A DNA stretch of 64,000 nucleotides from Flavobacterium psychrophilum DSM 3660 = ATCC 49418 (GCF_002217405.1 NZ_MUHE01000010.1:23390-87389), one strand, 5' to 3'. Shown: positions 1 to 8,265, numbered from the stretch's first letter. Notes: a model not told the origin generated them from the sequence alone. Numbers and translations are program-made.

Positions 1-41
1 TTGAAGAATTTTTAGTTTAATTTTTTAAATTCATCAGCATA

Positions 42-1019
42 TTATTGTTCTAACGGACGTTTTCTAATCATGCCACCTTTAGTGTCTTTCACACTATTTA
101 TTACTACAAAAGCTGTGGGTTCAATTTTTTCGATTTCGGTATTTAATTTGTTAAGTTCAAACCTAGTAATAACGGTATATATAATTTCTATATCTTTTGT
201 TTCACCACGTTTTCCGTAACCTTTTTTCCCACTGTAAATCGTTACACCACGTCCCATTTTATTTATAATCATTTGTCGTATTTCTTCACTATGTGACGAA
301 ATAATGGTAACTCCAGTATATTGTTCGATACCTTCTACAATAAAATCTAATGTTTTAGAGGCTGCTAAATAGGTTATCATCGAGTATAAAGCAATTTCTA
401 TACCTAAAAAAAAGGCCGCTGCTGCAAAAATAAATACATTAATCACTATTATAACGTCACCAATAGTTGTTCCAAATTTTCGGCTTAAATAAATAGCCAA
501 TACTTCAGTTCCGTCTATAACTGCACCACCACGAACGGCAAAACCAATCCCTGCTCCAAGAAAAAAACCACCAAATATGGCTACTAATAAATTGTCGTTT
601 GTAATATTAGGAAAAGTAACTGTTGCTAATACTATTGAAAGTCCTGTTATGGCTATAGTTGTTTTGATCGCAAATTCTTTTCCTAAAATGTTGTAAGCAA
701 GCAGTATAAAGGGAATGTTTACGCAAATAATAAGTATGTAAAGCGGTATATCTGTTAGTGCCGAAATAAGTAAAGAAATACCTGTTGCTCCACCATCTAT
801 AAAATGGTTGGTTAGCAAAAATCCTTTAAACCCAAATGATGCCGAGAAAACACCAATTGTTACAAGAATTAAGTCCTTGAGGAGTCGCTTAACATGAATT
901 AAAAATTCTCTATAACCTTTTGCAAGTACAAAGTTCGAATACTCTTTTTTAGCTACAGATTTTTTATTCTTATATTTAAGAATGGTTTGAGCAATGATTA
1001 GTTTCCAAAATGAATTCAT
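42..1019 (-). CDS. YitT family membrane protein with C-terminal DUF2179 domain
   Basis: Integral inner-membrane protein of the YitT family; function in Bacteroidota is not established. About 325 aa. The N-terminal two thirds hold five or so hydrophobic segments rich in Gly (for example FGGFFLGAGIGFAVRGGAV, followed by DGTEVLA, a family hallmark). The last ~90 residues are soluble and match DUF2179 (TGVTIISSHSEEIRQMI, then GRGVTIYSGKKGYGK). I chose the ATG at 1019 rather than the in-frame start at 1061 because the longer version would overlap the stop of the upstream gene at 1039. Same strand as the small lipoprotein gene upstream, gap about 20 bp. Confidence 0.88.
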   Translation of the reverse strand: MNSFWKLIIAQTILKYKNKKSVAKKEYSNFVLAKGYREFLIHVKRLLKDLILVTIGVFSASFGFKGFLLTNHFIDGGATGISLLISALTDIPLYILIICVNIPFILLAYNILGKEFAIKTTIAITGLSIVLATVTFPNITNDNLLVAIFGGFFLGAGIGFAVRGGAVIDGTEVLAIYLSRKFGTTIGDVIIVINVFIFAAAAFFLGIEIALYSMITYLAASKTLDFIVEGIEQYTGVTIISSHSEEIRQMIINKMGRGVTIYSGKKGYGKRGETKDIEIIYTVITRFELNKLNTEIEKIEPTAFVVINSVKDTKGGMIRKRPLEQ

Positions 1020-1038
1020 GTTTTTTGTTTTTATTAAA

Positions 1039-1491
1039 TCATTTTCTAGCCGATAAACCAATAGGGATAAATAATTCGCCTTTTTCGAATTTGTTTATAT
1101 AAAGCAAAATTGGTTTGTTTTGTCCTTCCCAAGTTATTTCAAAAACATCTATTATTCCTGCTCCAGTATTTGCTCTTTTACTAGGAAATGGGCAACAAGG
1201 ATCTTTTTGTGTGTACTTAATTTTTTCACCTTTTGGTCCAGCTAAAGCCTTCAGAAATCTAATCTGATTATTAAGCCCATCTTCTTCCGAAGTAAAATTT
1301 ACATTTACAGGATAATCTGGGTCATAGCCGTATTTTTTTGACGTCGCATTTTTTGTAATTATAAAACTGCTAAAACCTTCATTTAATGCTGGTTTAATAG
1401 CTAATTCATCTATATTTTGTATTGTCAATTTTGTACTAATGCAAGAAGACATTAATAAAATTATAAGGCAACTAATAATATTTTTTTTCAT
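1039..1491 (-). CDS. Small lipoprotein, Flavobacteriaceae-type conserved hypothetical
   Basis: 150-aa predicted lipoprotein. The N-terminus is a lipoprotein signal peptide (MKKNIISCLIILLMSSC) with lipobox MSSC, so Cys17 is the likely acylation site. The body has a conserved-looking patch around residues 83-127 (FLKALAGPKGEKI, then DPCCPFPSKRANTGAGI and DVFEITWEGQ). I remember relatives of this family carrying the name '2-dehydro-3-deoxyphosphooctonate aldolase' in some flavobacterial annotations. Nothing here resembles a TIM-barrel aldolase, so that name should not be transferred. Function unknown; likely membrane-anchored in the periplasm. Confidence 0.8.
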   Translation of the reverse strand: MKKNIISCLIILLMSSCISTKLTIQNIDELAIKPALNEGFSSFIITKNATSKKYGYDPDYPVNVNFTSEEDGLNNQIRFLKALAGPKGEKIKYTQKDPCCPFPSKRANTGAGIIDVFEITWEGQNKPILLYINKFEKGELFIPIGLSARK

Positions 1492-1561
1492 TTTTTTAAA
1501 TCTTAGTATAATTCTAACAAATATAAGAAGATTCTGCTATTTTTGTATAAAAAAACATTTA

Positions 1562-2119
1562 ATGGAATATATCACACATACTTGGCATTGGTCAATTTCT
1601 GGTTTTTTAATCGGAATTATAATGCTATTATTAATTTATTTTGGCAAACATTTTGGTATGTCTTCTAATCTTAGAAGCTTATGTTCTATGACTGGAGTAG
1701 GTAAGTATGTTTCGTTTTTCGATTGGGATTGGAAAACACAACGTTGGAATCTAATTGTAGTTATAGGTGCCATGATTGGCGGTTTTGTAGCGGTTCATTT
1801 TTTGTCAGACCCTTCTAATGTGGCATTAAATCCAGAAACGATTAAACAATTATCTAAATTTGGTATCGAAGCACCAGATGGTAAAATAGCACCCAATAGT
1901 ATGTTTGGGTTCGAAGTTTTTCAGTCATTTAAAAAGATTTTTATTTTGCTAATTGGAGGAATTTTAATAGGGTTTGGTTCTCGTTATGCTGGAGGTTGCA
2001 CTTCTGGTCATGCCATTTCTGGACTTAGTAATTTACAAATGCCATCGCTAAAAGCCGTTGTTGGGTTTTTTATTGGCGGTTTAATTATGGCTCATTTTAT
2101 TTTTCCACTTTTATTTTAA
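1562..2119 (+). CDS. YeeE/YedE thiosulfate-transporter family protein, first half
   Basis: 185-aa membrane protein of the YeeE/YedE (TsuA-like) family, which imports thiosulfate or related sulfur species. Several membrane helices are visible, and the signature GGCTSGHAISG (around residues 146-156) carries the Cys of the transport path. I start at the ATG at 1562 (MEYITHTWHW); the upstream in-frame extension is low-complexity and would overlap the divergent lipoprotein gene. The next gene, 4 bp downstream, encodes the second half, so the two products probably form one transporter. No rhodanese or persulfide dioxygenase gene is adjacent, so the sulfur role is inferred from the family only. Confidence 0.88.
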   Translation: MEYITHTWHWSISGFLIGIIMLLLIYFGKHFGMSSNLRSLCSMTGVGKYVSFFDWDWKTQRWNLIVVIGAMIGGFVAVHFLSDPSNVALNPETIKQLSKFGIEAPDGKIAPNSMFGFEVFQSFKKIFILLIGGILIGFGSRYAGGCTSGHAISGLSNLQMPSLKAVVGFFIGGLIMAHFIFPLLF

Positions 2120-2123
2120 TACA

Positions 2124-2537
2124 ATGAAATTACTTAAATACTTAGCAGTTGGTTTTCTTTTCGGATTGGTATTAACCAAATCTGAAGCGGTTTCTTGGTA
2201 CAGAATATACGAAATGTTTATGTTTCAATCGTTTCACATGTACGGTATTATTGGGGTTGCAATAACTACAGGCATTATTGGAATTCAGATTATGAAACGA
2301 AATAATCTTAAGGATATTAATGGATTACCTATTGAGATTATCGACAAAGAAAAAGGTTCTTTTCGCTATTGGATTGGAGGCCTAATCTTCGGATTGGGTT
2401 GGGCATTAGTAGGTTCTTGTCCAGGGCCTATTTTTATACTTATTGGCGCAGGATTTATGAGTGTTGGTATTATATTAGTTGGCGCACTTTTAGGCACATT
2501 CCTTTACGGAGTTATAAAAGATAAATTGCCACATTAA
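2124..2537 (+). CDS. DUF6691/YeeE-type membrane protein, second half of sulfur transporter
   Basis: 137-aa membrane protein with about four helices. It carries the half-transporter signature VGSCPGPIFILIG (near residues 100-112), in which the Cys corresponds to the second transport-path cysteine of full-length YeeE proteins. It begins 4 bp after the first half and is surely cotranscribed with it. Its stop codon overlaps by 4 bp the end of the convergent yhhN remnant (stop at 2534), so no separate terminator is seen. Confidence 0.87.
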   Translation: MKLLKYLAVGFLFGLVLTKSEAVSWYRIYEMFMFQSFHMYGIIGVAITTGIIGIQIMKRNNLKDINGLPIEIIDKEKGSFRYWIGGLIFGLGWALVGSCPGPIFILIGAGFMSVGIILVGALLGTFLYGVIKDKLPH

Positions 2538-3199
2538 TTTTTTTTATTCATTTTTAAAACTCCAGCAGTAATACAATATTGCGCCACAAGATAAGTAAAC
2601 ATAATAATAAATTGGGCGCTTAAAATGGGGTTGTAAAATTTATTGATAGACAAAAAACTATCGGATACAATAAAAAATAAGGCACCAATTAGTATTAATA
2701 TATTCATGGGTTTTTGCCATGTAAAATAACCTTTTATAGCCGTAATAAGCATTATCGAAATGGTAAAAGCATAAACAAAAACAGGTATTTTTAAATTTCC
2801 AAGTTTTGTAAATAATAACGATAATATACTTATAATATAAACCAATACAACCACAAAACCCAACTAAAACAGGCATTTTTTAGTATAATTCCCTTCCGAT
2901 TTTTGTTTAATAAAAAGTACAATAAACAAAATATGAGCAATTAGAAACGAAACTAATCCTAAGATAAAATACAATTCGTTTTTGCTTGCAAATAGCAGAA
3001 TAATATCGCCAATCCAAGAAAAGGTTAGGGCATACAATAACCATTTTTTTGTTTCAAACGCATCAGATTTATAAGTGGCTAATATTAAAAAAGGCAACAA
3101 GAAGGGCTTAAAATACCAAGCAGTATTGTCCTGATTAAAAATAAATAGCAGCAAATAAATAGTACTTATTACTATAAAATAGATAAATGAGTTTCTCAT
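2534..3199 (-). pseudogene. YhhN family (lysoplasmalogenase-like) gene interrupted by in-frame TAG
   Basis: YhhN/TMEM86 membrane proteins hydrolyse the vinyl-ether bond of lysoplasmalogens in animals; bacterial members have about eight helices and about 210-220 residues. Here residues 1-111 (MRNSFIYFIV to KKCLF) and a further 109 residues (GFVVVLVYII to LKMNKKN) lie in the same frame, separated only by one TAG at 2864-2866. Together they give a normal-length protein with the family's helix pattern, so this is one gene with a nonsense codon rather than two genes. The second half could only restart from the TTG at 2861-2863. It lies 6 bp after the broken sterol-desaturase gene. Alternatives are a sequencing error or amber readthrough. 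Confidence 0.75.
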
Positions 3200-3205
3200 T
3201 TTTAA

Positions 3206-3767
3206 TTAAGTGTTTGAAAATGACTTGTTTTCTAATTTGAAATCGATAGTAATCAAGTAAATATTTGCCAGTACCGAAACAGATAAGTATGCCAAAATAA
3301 AGTAATTTCCTTTCGATACTATTGTGTTAAAGCAAAACCAATCTCCATAATGAAGAATGATTCCTATGGCAAGAGCAAAGCGCATACATTCCCAGATGAT
3401 CGAATATTTGTTTTTATGCACTGTGATGAATAGCGTGTTTGTTCCAGAAAAAGTTAATTAGATGAGACCATCTGTGTGTCCAGTAACCATAAAAATCGAT
3501 AACTAAGAAAGCAATAATATATGTATATACAGAGGCTTTTAAAGTAAAAATGGCCATTTTAGAAACCAACCATTCATAGGAAAAAACAGAAACACTTAGT
3601 CCTAAAACATCTTTAACAGCATTTGCCATTCCTGAACTGATACTCGAAATACTATTTATTACAGGGGCGTAGTTTATACCTTTGTAATAGCCATATATTT
3701 TTTCTATTATTATCAATAACAAGAAAATAGGCATAGCAATAATTAGTATCTTTCCGTATTGTTCCAT
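3206..3767 (-). pseudogene. Sterol desaturase / alkylglycerol monooxygenase-like gene with large internal deletion
   Basis: Fatty-acid-hydroxylase superfamily di-iron membrane enzyme, normally about 400 aa in Flavobacteria. The first piece (3414-3767, 117 aa) holds three N-terminal helices and ends inside the histidine cluster: HRWSH, then KHAIHH, followed at once by a stop. The second piece (GTG at 3421 down to 3206, 71 aa) is in another frame and looks like the usual C-terminal helices (NKYSIIWECMRFALAIG, then HYGDWF). About 200 residues, including the third His box, are missing at the junction near 3410-3421, plus a frameshift. The enzyme cannot be active. It precedes yhhN by 6 bp in the same direction. 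Confidence 0.75.
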
Positions 3768-3800
3768 CTTTGTAGATTGAAAATTGCTGTTAAAGAATGA

Positions 3801-4076
3801 TTATATTATCTCTGCACTCAAACCTGCTTCTAGCAATGAAGAACATTGTGGTTTTAGCTCGTCGAAAGTTCCAGTTTTTACAACACATTTGCCTTTATAA
3901 TGTACTAGTAAAGCACATTGTTCTGCTTGTAATTCCTCGTGATGGCAAACTCTAATTAGGGTATTTATAACATGATCGAAAGTATTTACATCGTCATTAA
4001 ATAATACAATTTCGTTGTTAATTGCTACATATTCTAGAACATCAGTTTCTGTTTGTGTTTTTTCTATTGTTGCCAT
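3801..4076 (-). CDS. clpS: ATP-dependent Clp protease adaptor ClpS
   Basis: 91-aa adaptor that delivers N-degron substrates to ClpAP/ClpCP in the cytoplasm. The family core is plain: VLFNDDVNTFDHVI (around residues 24-37, the Asn-Asp-Asp motif that contacts the N-end residue), then a helix with RVCHHEELQAEQCALLVHYKGKCVV, and a C-terminal ELKPQCSSLLEAGLSAEI. Length is typical for the Bacteroidota form. It follows prmA on the same strand (gap about 40 bp); the clpS-prmA linkage is common in Flavobacteria as far as I remember. Confidence 0.95.
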   Translation of the reverse strand: MATIEKTQTETDVLEYVAINNEIVLFNDDVNTFDHVINTLIRVCHHEELQAEQCALLVHYKGKCVVKTGTFDELKPQCSSLLEAGLSAEII

Positions 4077-4116
4077 TTTTTAGAACTTTAATATATTTTA
4101 TTTTTAAACGCTATGA

Positions 4117-4950
4117 CTAAATTACATATTTTAATGATACCCAGTTGTTTCGCTCAAATTTTTTAACATAAGTTAGCCCTTTTTCAGTGCAAGAAGCATT
4201 TATAAAGGGAATATCTTCGGTATAAAACCCGCTAAAAAGTATCGTTCCTTTTGGGTTCAAACAATCTACATAAGCTTGCATATCGTTTAGAAGTATGTTT
4301 CTGTTAATATTGGCAATGATTAAATCGTATTTTTTGTCTTTTAGCAAAGCTGCATCGCCTTCATAAACTGTAATATGCTTACAATTATTTCGTTCTGCAT
4401 TTTCGATAGAATTCAGGTAACACCAATTGTCTATATCAATAGCATCAATAGGTTGTGCGCCTTTCATTTCGGCAAGAATGGCAAGAATTGCTGTGCCACA
4501 ACCCATGTCTAAAGTTTTCATTCCAGTAACCTCTATTTCTAATAAATGCTGAATCATCATGTGTGTTGTTTCGTGATGACCCGTTCCGAAACTCATTTTA
4601 GGTTCGATAACAATATCAAATTCGGCATCGGTTTTTGGGTGAAAAGGGGCACGAACATGACAATTTCCGTTTACATCAATCGCTTCAAAGTTTTTTTCCC
4701 ATTCTTCGTTCCAATTTACTTGCTCTATTTCTTCGAAAGTATAAGAAATTTTAAATTCTGGATTTTCTAAAATATAAACATCATTCATAATATCTTCTGT
4801 CCAAAGCGATTTTTGCACAAAAGCCGAAAAACCAGTTTCTGTTTCAACAAAACTTTCAAAAGCTTTTTCGCCTAATTCGGCAATAAGGATTTCTGAACCC
4901 AATTCCTTTGGCTCGACTATGAAATGGTAACCTAAATATATGTTTGACAT
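4117..4950 (-). CDS. prmA: Ribosomal protein L11 methyltransferase
   Basis: 277-aa SAM-dependent methyltransferase that trimethylates ribosomal protein L11. The SAM-binding motif I is DMGCGTAILAI (around residue 148), preceded by the PrmA-specific FGTGHHETTHMM (121-132), and the catalytic-region motif IIANINRNILL is near residue 208. The N-terminal ~100 residues form the L11-recognition domain. I use the ATG at 4950 (MSNIYLGYHF); the in-frame TTG at 4968 would add only MAKNKK. Downstream on the same strand is clpS. Confidence 0.93.
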   Translation of the reverse strand: MSNIYLGYHFIVEPKELGSEILIAELGEKAFESFVETETGFSAFVQKSLWTEDIMNDVYILENPEFKISYTFEEIEQVNWNEEWEKNFEAIDVNGNCHVRAPFHPKTDAEFDIVIEPKMSFGTGHHETTHMMIQHLLEIEVTGMKTLDMGCGTAILAILAEMKGAQPIDAIDIDNWCYLNSIENAERNNCKHITVYEGDAALLKDKKYDLIIANINRNILLNDMQAYVDCLNPKGTILFSGFYTEDIPFINASCTEKGLTYVKKFERNNWVSLKYVI

Positions 4951-5079
4951 TTTTTTATTTTTTGCCAAAGGTAAGAATCAAATTAGTATTAAAGTAGTAA
5001 TGTTGAAAAGTCTTAATATGAAAGTTAAAAACCCTTAAAAGTCTTTATAATCTTCAATTTTATAGTTTTCAGGAATTAT

Positions 5080-5577
5080 TTATTCTAAAATAAGTTGCAT
5101 AAAAACAGAATCTAGCCAACGGTTAAATTTGAAACCTGATTCTTTAATAATTCCAACATTTTTAAAACCAAATTTTTCATGAAAAGTAATACTGCTTTTG
5201 TTTTCGGCATCAATCACACCAATCATTGTGTGTAGTTTTTGGGCTTTCGCCAAAGAGATTAATTCTAATAATAGCAATTTTCCTATTCCATTTCCATGAA
5301 AATCTTTGTGTACATAAATAGAATGTTCGACCGTAAATTTGTAAGCTTCTCTAAAACGAAATTCACTATAATAACCAAAACCAGTTACCATTTTATTTTC
5401 GGTAGCCACAATTATAGGGAAACCCTTGGTTGTTTTTTCTTCAAGAATAGCAATTTGTGTGGCTAAATTTCTAGGATTGTAGTCATATAAAGCGGTCGAA
5501 TTTAAAATGTTGTAGTTAATAATAGCTAAAATAGCTTGCGTATCTTCAATTTGGAAAGGTCTTATTTCTATATTCAT
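5080..5577 (-). CDS. GNAT family N-acetyltransferase, phosphinothricin/methionine-sulfone acetyltransferase type
   Basis: 165-aa acyltransferase. The acetyl-CoA loop is HGNGIGK (residues 94-100), preceded by the strand HSIYVHKDF and followed by LLLLELISLAKAQ. Overall layout (RPFQIEDTQAILAIINYNI, then a C-terminal HEKFGFKNVG and GFKFNRWLDSVFM) is that of the Pat/MnaA (YncA-like) branch, which acetylates L-methionine sulfone, sulfoximine or phosphinothricin. The real substrate cannot be read from sequence. Divergent from menD, sharing a short 80-bp intergenic region. Confidence 0.88.
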   Translation of the reverse strand: MNIEIRPFQIEDTQAILAIINYNILNSTALYDYNPRNLATQIAILEEKTTKGFPIIVATENKMVTGFGYYSEFRFREAYKFTVEHSIYVHKDFHGNGIGKLLLLELISLAKAQKLHTMIGVIDAENKSSITFHEKFGFKNVGIIKESGFKFNRWLDSVFMQLILE

Positions 5578-5627
5578 TTTAAAATAAATTTATAGTGTAA
5601 AAGTATCAAAAACCTTTTACAACTTTG

Positions 5628-5635
5628 TAACTTTG
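5628..5635 (+). promoter_or_regulatory. Candidate -7 box TAACTTTG upstream of menD
   Basis: Exact match to the Bacteroidota TAnnTTTG consensus, 20 bp before the menD ATG. It sits inside a short array of CTTTG units (5610-5645), so more than one register is possible. No clear TTTG -33 box at standard spacing. Confidence 0.45.
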
Positions 5636-5655
5636 ATACTTTGAAACTAAAAAAG

Positions 5656-7308
5656 ATGATTTATCCAAAAATACCTTTAGCACAAAGTATTATCGAAATA
5701 TGTAATACTAAAGGATTGCACCATATTGTAATTTCTCCAGGTTCACGAAATGCACCGCTCACTATTGGTTTTACAAATAACCCAGTATTTACCTGTTATA
5801 GCATTGCCGATGAGCGTTGCGCCGCATTTTTTGCTTTAGGAATAGCACAACAATTGAAGAAACCAGTAGCTCTTGTGTGCACCTCGGGGTCAGCATTATT
5901 AAACTATTATCCCGCTTTTGCAGAAGCTTTTTATAGTCAAATTCCCTTAGTGGTTATTTCTGCCGATAGACCTCAAAGTAAGATAGATATTGGCGATGGG
6001 CAAACTATTCGTCAGGAAAATGTATTTGCAAACCATAGTTTGTACAATGCCAATTTAGTCGAAAATGTATCGGAAGAAAATGATACTAAAATTCAAGAAG
6101 CGATACATTTGGCTACGACCAAAAAAGGGCCAGTACATATTAATGTTCCTTTTGAAGAACCTTTGTATGAAACGGTCGATACAATCTCTGTTAATACAAA
6201 AATAATAGATTTTGATACAGAAAATAAGCCATTAGAAAACCTAGATGTTTTTGTAAATCGATGGAATGATGCCAAGAAAAAGCTAATTCTAATAGGAGGT
6301 TGCGATCCAAATGTTATACAACAATTTATTATAGATTTTTTGGCAAACGATACTTCGGTGGTGGTCATGACCGAAGTAACATCGAACGTGCATCATGCTA
6401 ATTTTATAACCAATATAGATGCGATTATCACACCATTTACAGATGATGATTTTACTAATTTTCAACCAGAAATTCTAATAACAATGGGCGGAATGATAGT
6501 TTCTAAAAGGATTAAAGCATTTCTTAGAAAATACAAACCACAACAACATTGGCATATAGATGAGTTGCGTGCTTATGATACTTTTGGTAGTTTGACAAAA
6601 CATTTTGAAGTTTTGCCAAGTGTTTTTTTTAAAGAATTTATACCAAAAATAAATTCTTTAAAAAGTAATTATTTGCCATATTCTTTAGAAATAAAAAAAG
6701 TAAGAACCCAGAAAACCAACACTTATTTAGCAACAATTCCGTTTTCCGATTTTAAAGCTTTCGAGATTATATTGCCAAAATTACCTTTATACAGCCAGTT
6801 GCAAATAAGTAATAGTTCGGCAATTCGTTATGCACAATTATTTTCTATACATTCTAGTATCGAAGTATTTTGCAATCGTGGTACTAGTGGGATTGATGGC
6901 AGCACCTCGACAGCAATAGGAGCAGCGATAGCTTCAGGCAAAGAAACGATTCTCATTACGGGCGATATTAGTTTTTTGTACGATAGTAATGCGTTATGGA
7001 ATAATTATATACCTGAAAATTTTAAGATAATTTTACTAAATAATGGAGGTGGAGGCATTTTTAGAATATTGCCAGGACACAAAGAAAATGAAACTTTCAA
7101 TACTTATTTTGAAACTTCTCATAGATTAACGGCAAAATATCTCGCTAAAATGTATAATTTTGGATACGAAAAGGCTGTTGATGAAAAAACATTAGAAGAA
7201 AAACTAAAAATTACGATAAATACTAAGAAATCGATAATTTTAGAGGTATTTACACCTACAAAAGTTAATGATTTAGTGTTATTAAATTATTTTAAGAATT
7301 TAACCTAA
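5656..7308 (+). CDS. menD: 2-Succinyl-5-enolpyruvyl-6-hydroxy-3-cyclohexene-1-carboxylate synthase (MenD)
   Basis: 550-aa ThDP-dependent enzyme that adds succinic semialdehyde-ThDP to isochorismate, the first committed step of menaquinone synthesis. Visible are HHIVISPGSRNAPLTI (N-terminal PYR domain), TSGSALLNYYPAF, the SADRPQ motif, and the ThDP/Mg motif beginning ITGDISFLYDSNALW and ending in LLNNGGGGIF (the GD-x-NN type signature). Start chosen at the ATG at 5656; the ORF-extending TTG at 5641 lies in the promoter array. It fits menaquinone as the respiratory quinone of this organism. No other men gene is in the window. Confidence 0.96.
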   Translation: MIYPKIPLAQSIIEICNTKGLHHIVISPGSRNAPLTIGFTNNPVFTCYSIADERCAAFFALGIAQQLKKPVALVCTSGSALLNYYPAFAEAFYSQIPLVVISADRPQSKIDIGDGQTIRQENVFANHSLYNANLVENVSEENDTKIQEAIHLATTKKGPVHINVPFEEPLYETVDTISVNTKIIDFDTENKPLENLDVFVNRWNDAKKKLILIGGCDPNVIQQFIIDFLANDTSVVVMTEVTSNVHHANFITNIDAIITPFTDDDFTNFQPEILITMGGMIVSKRIKAFLRKYKPQQHWHIDELRAYDTFGSLTKHFEVLPSVFFKEFIPKINSLKSNYLPYSLEIKKVRTQKTNTYLATIPFSDFKAFEIILPKLPLYSQLQISNSSAIRYAQLFSIHSSIEVFCNRGTSGIDGSTSTAIGAAIASGKETILITGDISFLYDSNALWNNYIPENFKIILLNNGGGGIFRILPGHKENETFNTYFETSHRLTAKYLAKMYNFGYEKAVDEKTLEEKLKITINTKKSIILEVFTPTKVNDLVLLNYFKNLT

Positions 7309-7338
7309 GATTGTTTATTATTTATAATAAAAATATAT

Positions 7339-7346
7339 TATATTTG
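7339..7346 (+). promoter_or_regulatory. Candidate -7 box TATATTTG upstream of DUF2853 gene
   Basis: Exact TAnnTTTG match 35 bp before the ATG at 7382, giving a plausible short A-rich leader. No convincing -33 TTTG at 19-21 bp. Confidence 0.45.
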
Positions 7347-7381
7347 ATTTTAAAATAACAACAACACAACAAACTATTATT

Positions 7382-7726
7382 ATGAGTAAAAGAGACGAAC
7401 TTATAGCTGTATATGCAGCAGATTTGAAAGAAAAATGCGCACATACTGCCGATATAGATTTACTAACGAAAGTAACCGTTGGTTGTGGGCCATCTATTTA
7501 CAATAAAGATGCAGCAACAGTAGCAGGCAGCCAGCAATCTGAATTAGATACTGTAAAAAATAATTTCTTAATTAAAAAATTAGGTTTGGCAGATGGTGAC
7601 CATTTAGATAATGGTATCGATGCAGTTTTAGAAAAGTATGGTAAATCTAATAAAAATAAATACAGAGCAGTAGTTTACTATTTGTTGACAATACATTTCA
7701 ATAAAGAAAGTGTTTACGACAAATAA
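7382..7726 (+). CDS. DUF2853 family protein
   Basis: 114-aa soluble protein of the DUF2853 family, with no known function. It starts MSKRDELIAVYAADLKEKC and ends in a helix KNKYRAVVYYLLTIHFNKES. There is no signal peptide or membrane segment, so it is cytoplasmic. It has its own candidate promoter and a strong terminator (7774-7809), hence probably a monocistronic, well-expressed gene. The abundance of Ala/Lys/Asp and the lack of rare residues also fit high expression; that is inference. Confidence 0.85.
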   Translation: MSKRDELIAVYAADLKEKCAHTADIDLLTKVTVGCGPSIYNKDAATVAGSQQSELDTVKNNFLIKKLGLADGDHLDNGIDAVLEKYGKSNKNKYRAVVYYLLTIHFNKESVYDK

Positions 7727-7773
7727 ATTTAATTGCAGATTAAAATAGGTAATTAGATAACTTAATGTAAATT

Positions 7774-7809
7774 AAAAAAGCCATTCTATTTTTTAGAATG
7801 GCTTTTTTT
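7774..7809 (+). terminator. Rho-independent terminator after DUF2853 gene
   Basis: Nine-bp perfect stem (GCCATTCTA 7780-7788 with TAGAATGGC 7794-7802), 5-nt T loop, flanked by A6 on the left and T7 on the right. The symmetric A/T tracts allow it to work in both directions, also for the convergent HMA lipoprotein gene. Confidence 0.9.
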
Positions 7810-7862
7810 ATACGAAAAGTTACCTGATTTTATAATAACAGCATTATTACTTTATTTGCAAA

Positions 7863-8243
7863 TCATTTTACGTTCGAAACCTTGTAGGTTTTACCATCAG
7901 CAACCGCTTCTACAGTTTGTACTAATTTTTCTGGGGTTTGTACCGTTGCATCATATTGTATAATTGCCATTTTTTTATCAAAATCGACCGTTGCTTTTTG
8001 TACGCCATCAAGGCTTACTAATTTATTTTCGATTGTTTTTGCACAACCTATAGCGCAGGTCATTCCTTCAATATTAAAACTTGTCGTTTGCTTCGCCTGT
8101 TTGCTAATGCTCGAGTCTGTTTTTGAAATTGTTGTTGTAACAGAAGTTTTTTCGGTTTTAGACACTGTGTTTTCTTTCTTACAACTTACAAATATTGAAG
8201 CAGTTGCAATTAGTATTCCTAATGTTATTTTAATGTTTTTCAT
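7863..8243 (-). CDS. Lipoprotein with heavy-metal-associated (HMA) domain
   Basis: 126-aa predicted lipoprotein: signal peptide with lipobox ending at Cys21 (ASIFVSC), a Ser/Thr/Lys-rich linker (residues 22-53), then an HMA ferredoxin-like fold from about residue 54. The metal-binding loop is GMTCAIGCAKT (60-70), with Cys63 and Cys67, so the spacing is CxxxC rather than the usual CxxC. This variant loop is frequent in Bacteroidota periplasmic HMA proteins as far as I recall. Likely binds or delivers copper or a similar ion in the periplasm. No metal ATPase is adjacent. Confidence 0.88.
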   Translation of the reverse strand: MKNIKITLGILIATASIFVSCKKENTVSKTEKTSVTTTISKTDSSISKQAKQTTSFNIEGMTCAIGCAKTIENKLVSLDGVQKATVDFDKKMAIIQYDATVQTPEKLVQTVEAVADGKTYKVSNVK

Positions 8244-8265
8244 GGTGCAAAAAATAATTGTTTAA

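Noticed and set aside
2864-2866. Amber recoding (TAG as sense codon) in this genome
   Set aside because: TAG is used as an ordinary stop by intact genes here: mrp (11260-11262), the EamA gene (9198-9200), the 30-aa gene (14360-14362) and the gene at 60637. Two amber-broken genes are better explained by mutation or error.
2658-2876. Open frame overlapping the yhhN gene on the minus strand
   Set aside because: It is an out-of-frame shadow of the second half of yhhN; the product is rich in Cys/Tyr and has no sensible domain, whereas the yhhN frame has the family helix pattern.
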